A stretch of DNA of 55,101 bases from Cyanosarcina radialis HA8281-LM2 (GTDB taxonomy: Bacteria; Cyanobacteriota; Cyanobacteriia; Cyanobacteriales; CCAP-1448): assembly GCA_019359615.1 (NCBI GenBank), contig JAHHHA010000040.1, positions 1 to 55,101 of the forward strand, in the 5' to 3' direction. Made by a program: the position numbers and the translations under genes. Each line of letters begins with the position of its first letter. The first letter of the stretch is position 1. The notes beneath the pieces are model-generated. The model was not told the origin of the DNA and did not search any database. It worked only from the letters and a program-made list of their open reading frames with translations. Below, piece after piece: positions 17,658 to 26,153 of this stretch.

Positions 17658-17873
17658 TAGCCTTTACCGGGTTCCAGACGATCTAGAAAGCCTGATGCGG
17701 ATTTTGGTCAAAATTTTAGAGCCATAGAATTAAATTTTAACGCTTCGTTAACCTCAGCATGGTACTCATCCTTCTTATGACTTGTTAATCACCTCGTATT
17801 CAACCGAGCGACCGTTTCCCTTAACTGCTTTTTCCCGCGATATAATTATTAATTATCAGTACGTTTAGTTTGC

Positions 17874-18944
17874 ATGGCTTCTTCTTTCCCTGCCCATAAC
17901 CTAGAATCCCTACCTGACGAGCTAGCAGAATTAGTAGCTCAACTGCCCAGGTTAAAATATGGCAAATTAATTCAACAGGCACTAGCCACGATCGTCAGGC
18001 TGGCAGGGGAAGAAATCGATCGGTTAGATTGGAAGATTTTGAGTGCCGCTTTACAAGATTTAGAGCAGGGATTTACGACATTTTATCCCTACAAACACGT
18101 CCGCAAAATCACGATTTTTGGTTCGGCTCGAATTGCCTCAGATACCCCAGAGTATCGCTTGGCCATGGAATTTGCCCGTCACGTGGTCGATCGAGGTTTT
18201 ATGGTGATGACGGGGGCTGGAGGCGGGATCATGGAGGCCGGAAACCAGGGGGCTGGCACTGAGAAATCTTTTGGTTTGAATATCAACTTACCTTACGAAC
18301 AAGGAGCTAATTCATTTATTGCTGGCAACGATAAACTGCTCGATTTCAAGTATTTCTTCACCCGCAAGTTGTTTATGTTGCGAGAAAGCGATGCGATCGC
18401 CTTGTTTCCTGGGGGTTTTGGCACTCAAGACGAAGCCATGGAATGCCTCACGCTTTGTCAAACGGGTAGATACGGTCCGGTACCGATGATTTTGATCGAT
18501 CGCCCTGGCGGTAGTTACTGGCAAGACTGGGATGCTTATATCCGCAAGCACTTACTGGAACCGGGTTTAATCAGTCCGGACGATACTAGTTTGTATACAA
18601 TTACAGATAACTTAGAGGTGGCTTACGAAACTATTAATCGTTTCTATAAAGTCTATCATTCTAGCCGTTACGTCAAAGAAAAATTCGTCATTCGTTTGAA
18701 CTCAGAATTATCAGATAGTAATGTCGAAAAACTAAATGCTGATTTTAGCGATATTTTAACTAAAGGAAAAATTGAAAAAGCTCAAGCATTTCCCGAAGAA
18801 ATTGGCGATGAAACCGAACAATTACCGCGATTAGTCCTGCACTTCAATCAAAGAGATTTTGGTCGATTGTATCAAGCGATCGGAGCAATTAACCAAATGG
18901 GAACTCCACCACCCGCTGTCGCCGCCCACCCGGAAATTAAGTGA
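17874..18944 (+). CDS. LOG-family protein (TIGR00730-like, Rossmann fold)
   Basis: A 356-residue protein of the LOG family (once annotated lysine decarboxylase). A central Rossmann domain (about 75-265) has the nucleotide motif GAGGGIMEAGNQGA and the signature PGGFGTQDEAME. Family members release free cytokinin-type bases from ribotides or cleave nucleotides; this longer cyanobacterial form has extra N- and C-terminal parts of unknown role. A TATAAT box lies at 17841-17846, about 30 bases before the ATG. It is the first intact plus-strand gene after the island and stands alone, followed by a hairpin-rich spacer. Confidence 0.88.
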   Translation: MASSFPAHNLESLPDELAELVAQLPRLKYGKLIQQALATIVRLAGEEIDRLDWKILSAALQDLEQGFTTFYPYKHVRKITIFGSARIASDTPEYRLAMEFARHVVDRGFMVMTGAGGGIMEAGNQGAGTEKSFGLNINLPYEQGANSFIAGNDKLLDFKYFFTRKLFMLRESDAIALFPGGFGTQDEAMECLTLCQTGRYGPVPMILIDRPGGSYWQDWDAYIRKHLLEPGLISPDDTSLYTITDNLEVAYETINRFYKVYHSSRYVKEKFVIRLNSELSDSNVEKLNADFSDILTKGKIEKAQAFPEEIGDETEQLPRLVLHFNQRDFGRLYQAIGAINQMGTPPPAVAAHPEIK

Positions 18945-19059
18945 AAGAGTAAAGAGGGGCGATCGAGCCAAAATACGAACATCTTCAATAGTTGCTAGTT
19001 ACAAATATTGATGGTTCGATCTCCCCTAGCCCCCCTTGAGAAGAGAGGAATCGGAGTCA

Positions 19060-19096
19060 AAGTCCCCCTTTTTAAGGGGGATTTAGGGGGATCGAA
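19060..19096. repeat. Inverted repeat (CCCCCTTTTTAAGGGGG) between the LOG gene and dhaM
   Basis: A palindromic stretch with arms of five to seven C/G around a TTTTTAA loop, set in a C/G-tract repeat (AGCCCCCCTTGAGA...). It can form a hairpin in either direction and may end LOG transcription. It is a common cyanobacterial intergenic repeat type. Confidence 0.5.
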
Positions 19097-19164
19097 AGGC
19101 ATAAGCTCGTAACTAGCAACTTGTGTTAATACGAGAAATCGAGCGAGTAAATCGGGAGATAAAT

Positions 19165-21624
19165 ATGGTTGGGATTGTAATTGTTTCCCACAGTGCCAAG
19201 CTAGCAGCAGGGGTCAAAGAATTAGCCCAACAAATGATTCAAACCGAGGTTCCTATAGCGATCGCGGCGGGAATAGATGACCTAGAAAATCCCTTGGGCA
19301 CCGATCCCATCCAAATTCAAGCTGCGATTGAATCTGTCAGCAATCCGGCTGGAGTAATTGTTTTGATGGATTTAGGGAGTGCTATTTTGAGTGCAGAAAT
19401 GGCTTTAGAATTTCTGACAGAGGAGGAGCAAAAAAATGTCAGATTGTGCGAAGCTCCTTTAGTAGAAGGTACGATCGCTGCTGTAGTAGAAGCCGCATCG
19501 GGTGCGTCCTTAGAACGAGTTATGGCATCAGCTAGAGCTTCTCTAAGTGCCAAGAGATCTCAGTTAACGGGTGAGGACACTTCATTAGGAGAAGAAAACG
19601 AGCGAGCAGACGAGACTCCTAACGCAACTCCCGATCGACAAATTCAGCTTACCATTATTAATCGTCACGGACTTCACGCTCGACCCGCAGCTAAATTGGT
19701 CGCAACTGCATCGGGTTTTCAAGCAGAAATTAGCCTGCGAAATCTAACTACTAAAAGCCAAATAGTTAGTGCCAAAAGTATCAATCAAGTCATGCTTTTG
19801 GGAGTGCGTCAAGGACATCAGATCGATGTGACCGCAACCGGAAAAGATGCGGTTGAAGCAATAGAAGCTTTACAGAAGCTCGTGGAAGAAGGATTTGGCG
19901 AATCGACTACTACTTCCCCTACTCTTCTATCTCCCCCTACTTCTTCCTCTGCCCTAAAAGGTATTCCTGCCGCGCCTGGAATCGCGATCGCACCTGTCTT
20001 TTTCTATCTACCCGCTATCCCTGAAGTTGTCGCCGAAACAGCAGACAATCCCGACGCAGAATGGCATCAACTCCAACAAGCGATCGCTCGCGGGATCGAA
20101 GAACTAGAAGAACTCGTTAGGCAAGAAAAAGGTGAATCTGCAAGTATCTTTGAGGCTCATTTACTCTATTTAAAAGACCCAGAATTAATCGATCGAACTC
20201 AGCAGCTAATTTTCGATCGCGCTTTAAACACTGCCACCGCTTGGCAAACCGCGATCGCAGAACTGGCAACATCTTATCAAGCTTTGGAAGACTCTTATTT
20301 ACAGGCTCGTGCTGCCGATGTCGAAGATGTCGGACTGAGAATACTGCGTCTTTTATTGGGAACGAGCAACCAGTCAATCGATATTCCCCAAGGAGTAATT
20401 CTTGTTGCTAAGGATTTGAGAGTTTCGGAAGTAGCACAACTCAAATCGGGTCAAGTCTTAGGAATTTGTACCGCTGGCGGTAGTGCCACGGCTCATAGTG
20501 CTTTAATTGCCAGTCAACTTGGGATACCGACGATCGTTGGGGTAGGTCAAGATTTATTGGCTCTCCCAGCTAATACAGAAATAGCGATCGATGGCACAAC
20601 TGGTCAAATCTGGGTCGAACCCAGTGCCGAACAACGCCAACAAATCCAAGCTCGAATAAAGCGCCAAGAACCGATTGTTGCAGAAGCCATTACTTTAGAT
20701 GGATATAAAATACTCGTCCTAGCCAATGTTATGAGTTTGAATAACGCTAGCTACGCGATTGAATGCGGTGCGGATGGAGTGGGTTTGCTGCGAACTGAGT
20801 TATTGTATTTAGATCGATCGACTCCACCAACAGAGGCAGAACAACTACAAGTAATTGAAGAGATCGCTGCCATTATGGGGGAGCGTCCTTTAACTATTCG
20901 GACTCTAGATATTGGTGCCGATAAACCCGTTTCCTATCTCGATCTCCCCACAGAAACTAATCCTAGTTTGGGATGGTGCGGTATTCGTCAAAGTTTGGAT
21001 CTTCCCGATCTGTTTAAAACTCAATTAAGAGCGATCCTGCGAGCTTCTGCAAAACATAAAATTAAACTAATGTTGCCAATGGTGACATCTGCAATAGAGG
21101 TCAGAGCAGCCAAACATCTAGTGCTAGAAGTGCAAGCAGAATTGAGAACAAGTAAAATTGAATTCGATCGAAGAATTCCGATCGGCATTATGGTAGAAAC
21201 ACCTGCTGCTGTTACTATGGCTGACTTGTTAGCAAAGGAAGTAGATTTTTTCAGTATTGGTACTAACGATCTCAGTCAATATATGATGGCAAGCGATCGC
21301 ACCAATCCCAAAGTGGCAGCTTTAGCAGATGCCTATGAGCCTGCGGTATTGAGGACAATTCGCCAAACAGTTAACGCGGCTCATAATGCCGGAATTACAG
21401 TCAGCGTTTGCGGTCAATTAGCTAGCGATCCTACCGCCGTGCCGATGTTATTGGGTTTAGGAGTAGATGAATTGAGCGTCAATCCTCTTGCTATCCCTGC
21501 AATTAAAGCTAAGATTGCTAGTGTGAGTAGAGGAGAAAGTGAGGCGATCGCTTCTGCTATCTTGCAGTTAGATTCAGCAGCAGCAGTAAGAGAGTATATT
21601 TCTAGTATCGCTTTGGAAAAATAA
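19165..21624 (+). CDS. dhaM: DhaM-HPr-enzyme I fusion: PEP-dependent phosphoryl donor for dihydroxyacetone kinase
   Basis: An 819-residue multidomain phosphotransferase. Residues 1-130 are the DhaM EIIA(Man)-like domain (VGIVIVSHSAKLAAGV, active His9). Residues about 158-245 are HPr (INRHGLHARPAAKLV, phospho-His171). The rest is enzyme I: a helical domain, the swivelling His domain (GGSATAHSALIASQLGIPTI), and the PEP-binding barrel (TIRTLDIGADKPVSYL, GTNDLSQYMMASDRTNPK, VSVCGQLASD with the catalytic Cys). It should carry phosphate from PEP to the DhaK-DhaL kinase without a separate PTS. The ATG at 19165 is chosen because GGGAGA lies upstream and the conserved domain starts there. dhaK and dhaL follow 2.7 kb downstream, separated by accessory genes. 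Confidence 0.93.
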   Translation: MVGIVIVSHSAKLAAGVKELAQQMIQTEVPIAIAAGIDDLENPLGTDPIQIQAAIESVSNPAGVIVLMDLGSAILSAEMALEFLTEEEQKNVRLCEAPLVEGTIAAVVEAASGASLERVMASARASLSAKRSQLTGEDTSLGEENERADETPNATPDRQIQLTIINRHGLHARPAAKLVATASGFQAEISLRNLTTKSQIVSAKSINQVMLLGVRQGHQIDVTATGKDAVEAIEALQKLVEEGFGESTTTSPTLLSPPTSSSALKGIPAAPGIAIAPVFFYLPAIPEVVAETADNPDAEWHQLQQAIARGIEELEELVRQEKGESASIFEAHLLYLKDPELIDRTQQLIFDRALNTATAWQTAIAELATSYQALEDSYLQARAADVEDVGLRILRLLLGTSNQSIDIPQGVILVAKDLRVSEVAQLKSGQVLGICTAGGSATAHSALIASQLGIPTIVGVGQDLLALPANTEIAIDGTTGQIWVEPSAEQRQQIQARIKRQEPIVAEAITLDGYKILVLANVMSLNNASYAIECGADGVGLLRTELLYLDRSTPPTEAEQLQVIEEIAAIMGERPLTIRTLDIGADKPVSYLDLPTETNPSLGWCGIRQSLDLPDLFKTQLRAILRASAKHKIKLMLPMVTSAIEVRAAKHLVLEVQAELRTSKIEFDRRIPIGIMVETPAAVTMADLLAKEVDFFSIGTNDLSQYMMASDRTNPKVAALADAYEPAVLRTIRQTVNAAHNAGITVSVCGQLASDPTAVPMLLGLGVDELSVNPLAIPAIKAKIASVSRGESEAIASAILQLDSAAAVREYISSIALEK

Positions 21625-21684
21625 TAATTAATAGAATATGGCTATAGAAAGTAACTGGTTGTCTTCAACGCAGTTGTTATATAA

Positions 21685-22131
21685 ATGGCAAAACTCTATT
21701 ACCGAGGCATGGTGGAGCAAGATGGTAAACCTAAATTAGGTCGTAGCGCCCGTCTTTTGGGAATCAGACCTGGCATCGATCTTGATATCGAGCAAATGCC
21801 TAGAGGTTGGTTGGACGAACAGGGATATTTGCGATCGGAAACAGAACGCAATCCAGCAGGTGAGATGGTTGCTGTAGCAATTAGAAACACAAAAGGTATG
21901 TCTACCTCGCTTTCAATTGAAGGTTTGCCAGCTTTCCGTAGACCTGTAACACTAGGAGGAACAGGCAGAGATCCCCTTTGGCAAATTGAAGATAGCAAAG
22001 TGAATGGAGATCTCGAAGCTGTCCAAGACAGTGCCACCCACGTTAGCATTACGCCAAAAACTACCATGCGATTAGAGAAGTATGAAGCAGCATTGGCAAA
22101 TACCCAAGATGATTGGAACAGGGTTGAATAA
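21685..22131 (+). CDS. Unknown 148-residue protein, possibly Tse2-like ADP-ribosyltransferase-fold toxin
   Basis: I am not certain of the family. Visible features are an LYYRGMVEQDGKPKLGRSAR opening, a central GMSTS with LPAFRRPVTLGGTGRDPLW, and a THVSITPKTTMRLEKYEAAL end. This order (YR near the start, a GMS motif, an LP-R-P segment, then a TH/HG-x-I-x-P-x-x-x-M-x-x-x-x-Y helix) resembles Tse2-type toxins, which adopt an ADP-ribosyltransferase fold. It starts 60 bases after dhaM without a clear ribosome-binding site and is followed closely by an unknown gene, as a toxin-immunity pair would be. It could equally be a harmless conserved protein. Confidence 0.4.
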   Translation: MAKLYYRGMVEQDGKPKLGRSARLLGIRPGIDLDIEQMPRGWLDEQGYLRSETERNPAGEMVAVAIRNTKGMSTSLSIEGLPAFRRPVTLGGTGRDPLWQIEDSKVNGDLEAVQDSATHVSITPKTTMRLEKYEAALANTQDDWNRVE

Positions 22132-22158
22132 TTGGCTGCGATTGATAGGAGAACCACA

Positions 22159-22686
22159 ATGACCTGGATCTTTAGCTTATCGGCTGAATGTGGAGTAGAG
22201 CGGGCAACGGCAGAGCAATTTGCCCGCCATTTTGACAACGTTTCCTGTAGGCTCTCGAATGGCAGCCAGATTCAATACCATGCAGAGATTTTCCAGGATA
22301 TCGAAGAGAATTGGTGGTGTCGGGTTAGTCCGAGTGGCATCAGCGAGATTGGAATTGATGCCCCCCAGACAGCTTACCTCATGACGGAATTAGGAATCTT
22401 ACTGTATCAATGTTTGCGATCTGCCCCTAGCTTTCGTTATGCACTGGTTGGCGTGGAAGTAGATGAGTTTAGAACCTACAGCGAATTACTTGAAGAGTCT
22501 CCTACTCCTACCTTTCCAGGATTGGTTTTAGCCGAACAGGTTTGGCAAACAATGGGAGCAGCACCAACATTTCGATCGTTCAGTTTGGGATACGTTTGGC
22601 AGCCTTACGAAGGCGAAGCTTACAAACCACTGCTAGTGTCACCAGAGTTGAAAGACAAGTTGAATGAATTGTCGATCGTACAATGA
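22159..22686 (+). CDS. Unknown 175-residue protein, candidate partner/immunity protein
   Basis: Family not recognised. The protein is acidic and aromatic-rich, with FSLSAECGVERATAEQFARH, ENWWCRVSPSGISEIGIDAP and a YALVGVEVDEF strand; no signal peptide or membrane segment is seen. I chose the ATG at 22159 because AGGAGA lies seven bases upstream, rather than an open-frame start at 22132. Its stop overlaps the ATG of the next frame (ATGA at 22683-22686), which signals translational coupling in a three-gene operon with the possible toxin upstream and the split gene downstream. Immunity to the upstream protein is a guess from context. Confidence 0.6.
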   Translation: MTWIFSLSAECGVERATAEQFARHFDNVSCRLSNGSQIQYHAEIFQDIEENWWCRVSPSGISEIGIDAPQTAYLMTELGILLYQCLRSAPSFRYALVGVEVDEFRTYSELLEESPTPTFPGLVLAEQVWQTMGAAPTFRSFSLGYVWQPYEGEAYKPLLVSPELKDKLNELSIVQ

Positions 22687-22718
22687 GTTCGAGAAATATG
22701 GCAAACGCGCGTGTTGAG

Positions 22719-22799
22719 GCGATCGCTTCTGCTATCTTGCAGTTCGATTCAGCCACAGCAGTAAGGGAGTATGTTTCTAGTATTGCTTTGGAGAATTAA
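22719..22799 (+). pseudogene. Copy of the last 27 codons of dhaM
   Basis: Bases 22719-22799 repeat the end of dhaM (21544-21624) with about seven differences, starting at the HIP1 octamer and ending at the stop codon. It codes SAILQFDSATAVREYVSSIA against SAILQLDSAAAVREYISSIA in the full gene. It forms the left part of the 749-bp insert. Confidence 0.85.
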
Positions 22800-22864
22800 G
22801 GAAAAGGTAAAATTAAACTGGAGTCGCCAGACTGTATTGCTGCCGCGACACCTGGAGGTATCCC

Positions 22865-23368
22865 ATGACCAGCGAAGATCGCAGTGATAAGGCCGAGACG
22901 GGCATGGTGCCAGAAGCCGCGAACATCGGGATCGTGCGGCCTCCTTTTGTATACCTGGGCGCGATCGCCCTGGGTCTGTTGCTGCATTTCGCCTGGCCAG
23001 TTCGGCTGATGCCTAGCACTGCAAGCGTGCCACTCGGAGGCACTCTAGTGCTTGTCGCCTTCGCTCTGTTCCTCTACGCTGTTCGCACGTTTTCGATCGC
23101 TGGCACGCCCGTACCGGGCAATCGTCCCACCACCGCGATCGTGCAGACGGGGCCCTATCATTACAGCCGCAATCCCATCTATCTGTCTTTCTCGCTGCTC
23201 CAGCTTGGAGTCGCCTGCTGGGTCAACAGTCTTTGGCCGATCGTCACCCTCGTGCCAGCGGTGGTGCTGATGTCGTTCCTGGTCATCCCGCGCGAGGAGC
23301 AATACCTGGAGACACACTTCCTATCGGACTACTTGCCCTATAAGGCTTCTGTGCGTCGCTGGTTGTAA
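22865..23368 (+). CDS. Isoprenylcysteine carboxyl methyltransferase-family membrane protein
   Basis: A 167-residue integral membrane protein with about four hydrophobic segments (PPFVYLGAIALGLLLHFAWP, LVLVAFALFLYAVRTF, ISLSFSLLQLGVACWV-like, PIVTLVPAVVLMSFLVIP). The SAM-binding motif of ICMT/PEMT-like enzymes is seen in VQTGPYHYSRNPIYLSF and in REEQYLETHFLSDYLPYK. Members methylate lipids, isoprenoids or small molecules; the substrate is unknown. It lies inside the 749-bp insert between two dhaM fragments and is markedly more GC-rich than dhaM and dhaK, which suggests a separate origin. The protein itself looks complete. Confidence 0.85.
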   Translation: MTSEDRSDKAETGMVPEAANIGIVRPPFVYLGAIALGLLLHFAWPVRLMPSTASVPLGGTLVLVAFALFLYAVRTFSIAGTPVPGNRPTTAIVQTGPYHYSRNPIYLSFSLLQLGVACWVNSLWPIVTLVPAVVLMSFLVIPREEQYLETHFLSDYLPYKASVRRWL

Positions 23369-23372
23369 TTGA

Positions 23373-23475
23373 CTGCGATTCTACCTACCGATGAATTAAG
23401 CGTCAATCCTCCTGCCATCCCTGAAATTAAAGCCAAGATTGCTAGTGTGAGTAGAGGGGAAAGTGAAGCGATCGC
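23373..23475 (+). pseudogene. Copy of an internal dhaM segment
   Basis: This stretch repeats dhaM coding bases that lie just before those copied at 22719-22799. It reads DELSVNPPAIPEIKAKIASV and SRGESEAIA, ends at the same HIP1 octamer, and has about seven differences over 86 bases plus a roughly 30-base internal deletion near its start. It forms the right end of the insert. Confidence 0.85.
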
Positions 23476-23660
23476 CAAACTGAAACAAGAATTGAACATC
23501 AATATCGAACTGGCTTCCCCGCAAGACTTTTTACCACCGCTCCCAGGATGGCGCGATCGAAGCGTTTTCATTGGACGGCAAGGTGAAATCTCATTTTATC
23601 ATTACGACTTCACAGCCCAAGCCCTTTCTAAGCTATCTAGGGGATATAACCGCGACCTTG

Positions 23661-23903
23661 ATGATGTTAGGAAGTCAAGATTCAACCGTCACGCTGCCAT
23701 TTCAGCGCATGGCCCGCCTAGAAGTCTCTGGAATTCGTCAAGGCAATCGCAGTCAAATCAACGCCAGAGTCAAGCAGAAAACCAAACAAACCCGTGCCTC
23801 CGACGCACAAGGATTGCCAGCGTATATCATTGTGGTAGAGTTCAGCCGCCCGATGTCGATCGTGAGGGCGAAGCATAACCCCGCAGGAGCCTTACTCCAA
23901 TGA
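23661..23903 (+). CDS. Unknown small protein, probably missing its N-terminus
   Basis: The frame reads MMLGSQDSTVTLPFQRMARL, EVSGIRQGNRSQINARVKQK and ends YIIVVEFSRPMSIVRAKHNP-AGALLQ. I do not recognise a family. The sequence has beta-rich, ordered character and looks genuinely coded. Upstream of 23661 the DNA clearly codes the DUF6036-like remnant in another frame, so the natural N-terminus was probably lost at the fusion; the ATG at 23661 has no good ribosome-binding site. Its stop overlaps the start of the next gene (ATGA), so the two were co-translated. It may no longer be expressed as a functional protein. Confidence 0.45.
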   Translation: MMLGSQDSTVTLPFQRMARLEVSGIRQGNRSQINARVKQKTKQTRASDAQGLPAYIIVVEFSRPMSIVRAKHNPAGALLQ

Positions 23904-24289
23904 GCCAGATTCAAATGCTTCACCAACAAGCAATGGATTTAGCCGAAGCCGCAGCCGTTGCCCGTTTAAAAGGTACTCCAGAACAGGCCGCACAATTGAC
24001 GCGCCAAGCATTTGAACGAGAAATCCAAGCTGCGGCTTTAATCGCTACCACTCTCGATGCCGAACCCACTCGTTCTGTACTCCACCGCAGTGCTGCATCT
24101 CTAGCGATCGAATGCGGCGAACTTCGAGCCGCAGAACGCCTAATCGCAACAGCATTATCTGGCAACCCGCCTCTAGAGATTGCTGAAGAACTCAAAGATT
24201 TATTCATCCAGATTAACTTGAGCCAATATCTGAAGCGTCAAGGAATCCACATCGATATTAATGAACTGCAAGGACTAGTAAATCAATAA
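23900..24289 (+). CDS. Unknown helical protein (129 aa), TPR-like
   Basis: An all-helical protein with an Ala-rich repeat-like pattern: QQAMDLAEAAAVARLKGTPE, AAQLTRQAFEREIQAAALIA and LHRSAASLAIECGELRAAER can be drawn as tetratricopeptide-like helix pairs, and AAERLIATALSGNPPLEIAE continues the theme. No catalytic motif is seen. Its ATG overlaps the stop of the fragment upstream, so it was the second gene of a coupled pair. It may act as an adaptor. About 90 bases separate it from dhaK. Coding status is fairly sure; function unknown. Confidence 0.65.
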   Translation: MSQIQMLHQQAMDLAEAAAVARLKGTPEQAAQLTRQAFEREIQAAALIATTLDAEPTRSVLHRSAASLAIECGELRAAERLIATALSGNPPLEIAEELKDLFIQINLSQYLKRQGIHIDINELQGLVNQ

Positions 24290-24380
24290 GGTTCTGATTT
24301 AGCGATCTAACTTCTGCTCAACGCAGACCCGCACTTAATTTTAGTCAATAAGTTGGCGATCGCTATCTTAAAATTACGTC

Positions 24381-25454
24381 ATGAAAAAACTGATTAACAA
24401 CCCCGATGACTTCGTTCGCGAAAGCCTAGAAGGAATGGCTTTGGCTCATCCCGAACTGATTAAAGTTCATTTCGACCCCAACTTTATTTATCGTGCCGAC
24501 GCGCCTATTGCTAATAAAGTCGCCTTAGTTTCTGGTGGCGGTAGCGGACACGAACCGATGCACGGGGGTTTTGTGGGGATGGGAATGCTCGATGCTGCTT
24601 GTCCTGGAGAAGTATTTACTTCCCCTACCCCCGACCAAATGCTAGCCGCTGCCAAGATGGTTAACAGTAGTGCGGGCGTACTGAACATCGTCAAAAACTA
24701 CAGCGGCGATGTGATGAACTTTGAATTAGCCGCAGAACTGGCACTTTCAGAAGGAATTCAGGTGGCAAATATCTTAATTGACGACGATGTGGCCGTCAAA
24801 GATAGTCTCTATACCCAAGGACGCAGGGGCGTAGGCACGACAATTCTCGCCGAAAAAATTTGCGGTGCTGCTGCCGATCGAGGATACAATCTCCCACAGT
24901 TAGCGGATCTCTGTCGTCGGGTCAATCTCAACGGACGCAGCATGGGGATGGCACTAACAAGCTGTACGCCGCCTGCTAAAGGCTCTCCCATGTTCGAGCT
25001 AGGAGATCGGGAAATTGAATTTGGCATCGGGATTCACGGCGAACCGGGTCGCAAACGATTACCTTTAGCCTCAGCAGATGAGATAGCAGAAATGCTGGCG
25101 CGATCGATTATTGAAGATCGTGACTATACTCGTACCCTGCGAGAATGGAATGAAGACAAAGAAGAATGGGTGGAGTTAGAAATAACCGATCCTCCACTGC
25201 AAGCAGGCGATCGCGTTTTAGCTTTGGTCAACAGCATGGGCGGTACGCCTCTATCCGAGCTATACATCATCTATCGGAAATTAGCGCAAATCTGCGCTCA
25301 GGAAAACATTCAAATTGTCCGCAACTTAGTCGGTGCTTATATTACTTCCCTAGAAATGCAAGGTTGCTCGATTACTCTGTTGAAATTAGATGACGAACTC
25401 CTGCAATTATGGGATGCACCAGTGAAAACCCCCGCCTTACGTTGGGGCGCGTAA
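24381..25454 (+). CDS. dhaK: Dihydroxyacetone kinase subunit DhaK
   Basis: A 357-residue DhaK subunit, which binds dihydroxyacetone covalently as a hemiaminal. The substrate loop [16 protein letters not shown] (about 51-66), the NYSGDVMNF motif and the catalytic His219 in [13 protein letters not shown] are all present, and the length fits the family. It should take phosphate from ADP bound to DhaL, which is in turn rephosphorylated by the DhaM fusion. dhaL follows 19 bases downstream. Its own short leader includes a HIP1 site. The set DhaK, DhaL, DhaM-HPr-EI is self-sufficient and would make dihydroxyacetone phosphate. Confidence 0.95.
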   Translation: MKKLINNPDDFVRESLEGMALAHPELIKVHFDPNFIYRADAPIANKVALVSGGGSGHEPMHGGFVGMGMLDAACPGEVFTSPTPDQMLAAAKMVNSSAGVLNIVKNYSGDVMNFELAAELALSEGIQVANILIDDDVAVKDSLYTQGRRGVGTTILAEKICGAAADRGYNLPQLADLCRRVNLNGRSMGMALTSCTPPAKGSPMFELGDREIEFGIGIHGEPGRKRLPLASADEIAEMLARSIIEDRDYTRTLREWNEDKEEWVELEITDPPLQAGDRVLALVNSMGGTPLSELYIIYRKLAQICAQENIQIVRNLVGAYITSLEMQGCSITLLKLDDELLQLWDAPVKTPALRWGA

Positions 25455-25473
25455 TATATGCGGTGTAAATAAA

Positions 25474-26124
25474 ATGAACGTAACCAAACAACAAATTTTA
25501 AACTGGTTGCGATCGATAGCTCAGACGATCGCCCAAAACAAAGATTATTTGACCGAGCTAGATGCTGCGATTGGAGATGCCGATCATGGGATTAATCTCG
25601 ATCGAGGGTTTCAAAAAGTAGTTTCTCAGTTACCGCAGGTAGAAACTCAAGATCTTGGCGCTATTCTGAAAACAGTTAGCATGACTCTCATTTCTAGCGT
25701 TGGTGGAGCTAGCGGGCCGCTTTACGGCACTTTTTTTCTGCGAGCTTCCACAACCGTAACGGGAAAAGAAGAACTCACCCCTAACGAGTTAGCTGACTTG
25801 CTGCAAGCTGGGGTAGCAGGGGTAGTCCAGCGAGGTAGAGCCAATCTTGGCGATAAGACGATGTTAGATGCCCTATCGCCAGCAGCAAATACGTTCGCTG
25901 AGTTAGTCGCCAAAGGAAGTACAACTGTAGATGCCTTAAAACAAGCTGTAGGAGCAGCAGAGACAGGGATGCAGCAGACAGTTCCTTTAGTGGCTAAAAA
26001 GGGACGGGCTAGTTATCTAGGAGAACGAAGCGCGGGACATCAAGATCCTGGAGCTACGTCTTCTTACCTCATGCTTAAGACCTTACTAGAGACTATTTCC
26101 GCTGACAAGGTAGAAGGATTCTAG
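25474..26124 (+). CDS. dhaL: Dihydroxyacetone kinase ADP-binding subunit DhaL
   Basis: A 216-residue DhaL protein. The three Mg-ADP ligands fall at Asp30, Asp35 and Asp37 in LDAAIGDADHGINLDRGF, matching the E. coli numbering, followed by SSVGGASGPLYGTFFLRA, GDKTMLDAL and the lid-end motif GRASYLGERSAGHQDPGATS. In PEP-dependent systems ADP stays bound and shuttles phosphate between DhaM and DhaK. It forms an operon with dhaK and ends 29 bases before a convergent gene. Confidence 0.95.
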   Translation: MNVTKQQILNWLRSIAQTIAQNKDYLTELDAAIGDADHGINLDRGFQKVVSQLPQVETQDLGAILKTVSMTLISSVGGASGPLYGTFFLRASTTVTGKEELTPNELADLLQAGVAGVVQRGRANLGDKTMLDALSPAANTFAELVAKGSTTVDALKQAVGAAETGMQQTVPLVAKKGRASYLGERSAGHQDPGATSSYLMLKTLLETISADKVEGF

Positions 26125-26153
26125 ACTCCTACACTTCTACACTCCTAAACTCC

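Larger units (their letters stand above)
22683..23668 (+). pseudogene. Uncharacterised (DUF6036/nucleotidyltransferase-like) gene, split at a HIP1 site and truncated
   Basis: The ATG at 22683 overlaps the stop of the upstream gene and opens MSSRNMANARVEAIA, ending in a GCGATCGC at 22719-22726. The frame resumes in phase at a second GCGATCGC, 23468-23475, with IAKLKQELNINIELASPQDF, then LPPLPGWRDRSVFIGRQGEI and SFYHYDFTAQALSKLSRGYN. Joining the two octamers gives one continuous, sensible protein, so 749 bases were inserted between them. I recall the GWRDR/FYHYDFY pattern from uncharacterised nucleotidyltransferase-like (DUF6036-type) proteins. The 3' end is also lost: after RDLDDVR the sequence runs into another gene fragment. 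Confidence 0.7.

Noticed and set aside
23571..23660. N-terminal extension of the unknown protein at 23661 from a TTG start
   Set aside because: In this stretch the other frame clearly codes the DUF6036-like protein (GWRDRS and FYHYDF), so the extension is an artefact of the fusion.
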